Positions 62,468 to 64,000 of a DNA stretch of 64,000 nt are shown one piece after another. Numbering within the stretch: position 1 is the first letter of the stretch; each line of letters opens with the position of its first letter. A program made the position numbers and the translations under genes. This DNA is from Pinibacter soli (GTDB lineage Bacteria; Bacteroidota; Bacteroidia; Chitinophagales; Chitinophagaceae): the NCBI RefSeq assembly GCF_029961145.1, contig NZ_JASBRG010000003.1:310001-374000 (forward strand), read 5' to 3'. The notes below the pieces were generated by a model, which was not told where the DNA came from, made no database searches, and worked only from the letters and a program-made list of their open reading frames with translations.

Positions 62468-63226
62468 ATGTCCAAAAGCACGGAAAGATTCAGCAACAGG
62501 GTAGAAGACTATGTACGCTACAGACCGAATTATCCGGAACAAGTAGTAGAATTTCTCGAAGACGAATATGGATTGACAACTGATAAGAAAATAGCTGACA
62601 TTGGCGCGGGTACAGGCATTTCAAGCGAGTTGTTTTTAAAGCAAGGTTACCACGTAACAGCCATTGAGCCCAACAAAGAAATGCGTGAAAAATCAGTTGA
62701 ATTGTTGCAACCATTCAAAAACTTTACGGCAATAAACGGTACTGCTGAAGATACCACGCTTAAAGAAAGAAGCATTGATGTAATCATCTCCGGGCAGGCG
62801 TTTCATTGGTTTGATGTAGTGAAAGCAAAAGCAGAATTTCAACGCATATTAAAACCAAAGGGACTTGTGGCGTTGATATGGAACGAACGGTTGACACTTT
62901 CTCCGTTTGAAAAAGAATACGACGAACTGATCATCAAACATGCCCAGGATTATGTGAAAGTGGATCATCGCAACATCAGCAAAACTGATATCGACAAATT
63001 TTTCGCACCCGCGACATGTGAGCTGAAAGTCTTTTATAACTTCCAAATATTTGATTTCGAAGGATTAAAGGGGCGTTTGCTTTCGTCCTCCTACGTGCCA
63101 TCTGTAAATGATAATGGATATACAGAAATGATCGCCGATCTTAAAGTGCTGTTTGATCATTATAAAGAAAACAACCTGATCAAAATCGACTACGATACCA
63201 AATTATTTGTTGGCCTTTTTAGCTAA
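62468..63226 (+). CDS. Class I SAM-dependent methyltransferase
   Basis: 252 residues from ATG 62468 (MSKSTERFSNRVEDYVRYRP). The open frame extends 50 codons upstream only through the palindrome. Motif I is KIADIGAGTGISSELFL, the acidic end of strand 2 is TAIEPNKEM, and later blocks are IISGQAFHWFD and GLVALIWNER, as in UbiE/Coq5- or trans-aconitate-methyltransferase-like enzymes. The substrate, probably a small molecule, cannot be read from sequence. No operon partners. Confidence 0.85.
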   Translation: MSKSTERFSNRVEDYVRYRPNYPEQVVEFLEDEYGLTTDKKIADIGAGTGISSELFLKQGYHVTAIEPNKEMREKSVELLQPFKNFTAINGTAEDTTLKERSIDVIISGQAFHWFDVVKAKAEFQRILKPKGLVALIWNERLTLSPFEKEYDELIIKHAQDYVKVDHRNISKTDIDKFFAPATCELKVFYNFQIFDFEGLKGRLLSSSYVPSVNDNGYTEMIADLKVLFDHYKENNLIKIDYDTKLFVGLFS

Positions 63227-63247
63227 AACTTCGACTATGCATTTATG

Positions 63248-63328
63248 ATGTACGATGTACGGCGTACGAAAGGCAATATGGTGTTATATCATAAAGAAAT
63301 TCGTACACTGTACCCCGTACATCGTACA
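63248..63328. repeat. GTAC-word palindrome
   Basis: The left arm ATGTACGATGTACGGCGTAC (continuing GAAA) faces TTCGTACACTGTACCCCGTA (continuing CATCGTACA). Third copy of the family; it follows the methyltransferase stop by 21 bp. The rest of 63329-63580 shows no gene and should hold the promoter of the next one. Confidence 0.75.
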
Positions 63329-63580
63329 CAGCTCACCGTGTGGTTCTGTAACCAAGTCTTTCGGTTTTTAAAAAATATTTTCGCAACTGCTTTGAATCGG
63401 TAAAATCTATAGTTATTTTTACTTACCTCTTTAAAATATATCGCTTGCTTTATCCTGTCTGTGCGGCGATCTGCATTTCTTCATTCTGAGTAATTCCACA
63501 AAAGTGTTACGAGACAAGACTTCCAATAATCCTTACGTATTCTGTAAAGACTGCCATTATCTAATTTAAAAAAGTAAAAA

Positions 63581-64000
63581 ATGAAACTCCTTTTTGCTGT
63601 GCTAATGCTATGCGCATTGCTCACCACTAAACTATCTGCACAAATGTCCCCGGCAAAAGAACCTGATCCGGTAATCGTTACAAGATTTCAGATTACCCTT
63701 CCGGATGATGCGCGCCGGTCCGAGTTTGATTCGCTGATGGCAATGTATGTGGACAAGGGTATCAGACCAAATGCAATGATAAAGAACTATCGCATGTTGC
63801 GCCATTGGTGGGGAAGTAATAACATGGAAGTGGTAATGATCTATGAAGTGGACGGCTGGAACAGCATTAACAAAGCAATGGAAGAAGCTGATAAATTAAT
63901 TGATGCTGCGATAACCGACAAAGCAGCAAGAGAAAAATACTGGACCCGTTTTGGTAAGTACCTGAATAAACACAGTGATGAGATAATGGCGGATATTGGA
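63581..64000 (+). CDS. Secreted protein, partial at right edge
   Basis: 140 codons from ATG 63581, open to the window end. The signal peptide MKLLFAVLMLCALLTTKLSA is cleaved before QMSP. The mature part contains ITLPDDARRSEFDSLMAMYV, MLRHWWGSNNMEVVMIYEVD and WNSINKAMEEADKLIDAAI. The alternation of strand and helix recalls dimeric alpha/beta-barrel (ferredoxin-like) proteins, but I do not recognise a family. Three aromatic residues around RHWWG could line a ligand site. Confidence 0.65.
   Translation, partial: MKLLFAVLMLCALLTTKLSAQMSPAKEPDPVIVTRFQITLPDDARRSEFDSLMAMYVDKGIRPNAMIKNYRMLRHWWGSNNMEVVMIYEVDGWNSINKAMEEADKLIDAAITDKAAREKYWTRFGKYLNKHSDEIMADIG

Overview
The window reads as chromosomal DNA of a Bacteroidota bacterium, most like the Chitinophagales (inference). 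The reasons are SusC/SusD-type outer-membrane pairs, carbohydrate-active enzymes grouped into polysaccharide utilization loci (PULs), FAS1 lipoproteins, few Shine-Dalgarno sequences, and intergenic spaces filled with imperfect palindromes.

1-10383: a damaged sialic-acid locus. A GntR/FadR-type regulator faces a SusC-like transporter that has lost its C-terminus. It runs straight into the C-terminal part of a sialidase (junction near 4160-4175), as if SusD, a lyase, a permease and the sialidase N-terminus had been deleted. Intact genes follow for a two-domain sialate O-acetylesterase, an N-acylglucosamine 2-epimerase, NagA and a DMT-type exporter/permease. Together they would convert O-acetylated sialic acid or ManNAc toward GlcNAc-6-P and GlcN-6-P.

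10621-19480: an integron-like gene-cassette array, the most unusual part of the window. Unrelated small genes (lipocalin-like lipoprotein, SUKH/SMI1-like protein, three unrecognised proteins, fatty-acid desaturase, a SUKH relic) all lie on the minus strand. They are separated by long imperfect palindromes with AAC...GTT borders (attC-like). A tyrosine recombinase that lacks the insertion typical of IntI sits at the end, with an attI-like site directly after its stop codon. About 135 bp of that site recurs at 49950-50090 at the head of a second, integrase-less minus-strand array (47083-49925: lipoprotein, TonB-domain protein, two membrane proteins) near a tRNA-Leu gene.

19850-46756: a large plant-polysaccharide PUL. 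GH115, GH2 and GH105 enzymes lie on the plus strand; a CE12-type acetylesterase and a PL11 rhamnogalacturonan lyase lie on the minus strand. Across a divergent promoter region comes a seven-gene operon: FAS1 lipoprotein, SusC, SusD, FAS1, FAS1, SusC, SusD. PL11, CE12 and GH105 point to rhamnogalacturonan I; GH115 and GH2 suggest uronate- or galactose-decorated side chains.

50274-64000: mostly housekeeping and conserved genes. These are tRNA-Leu(CAA), two small secreted proteins (one with an exact 27-residue KGYY repeat), an HGSNAT/DUF5009-like membrane acyltransferase, a DUF1254/DUF1214 lipoprotein, an esterase, a tRNA1(Val) methyltransferase, TsaD, a MacB/FtsX-like permease, a helical protein, an EF-G paralogue with altered GTPase motifs, a SAM methyltransferase and a partial secreted protein. 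Many gaps here hold palindromes built from reiterated short words (GTACG, TTAAT, GAGT and others).
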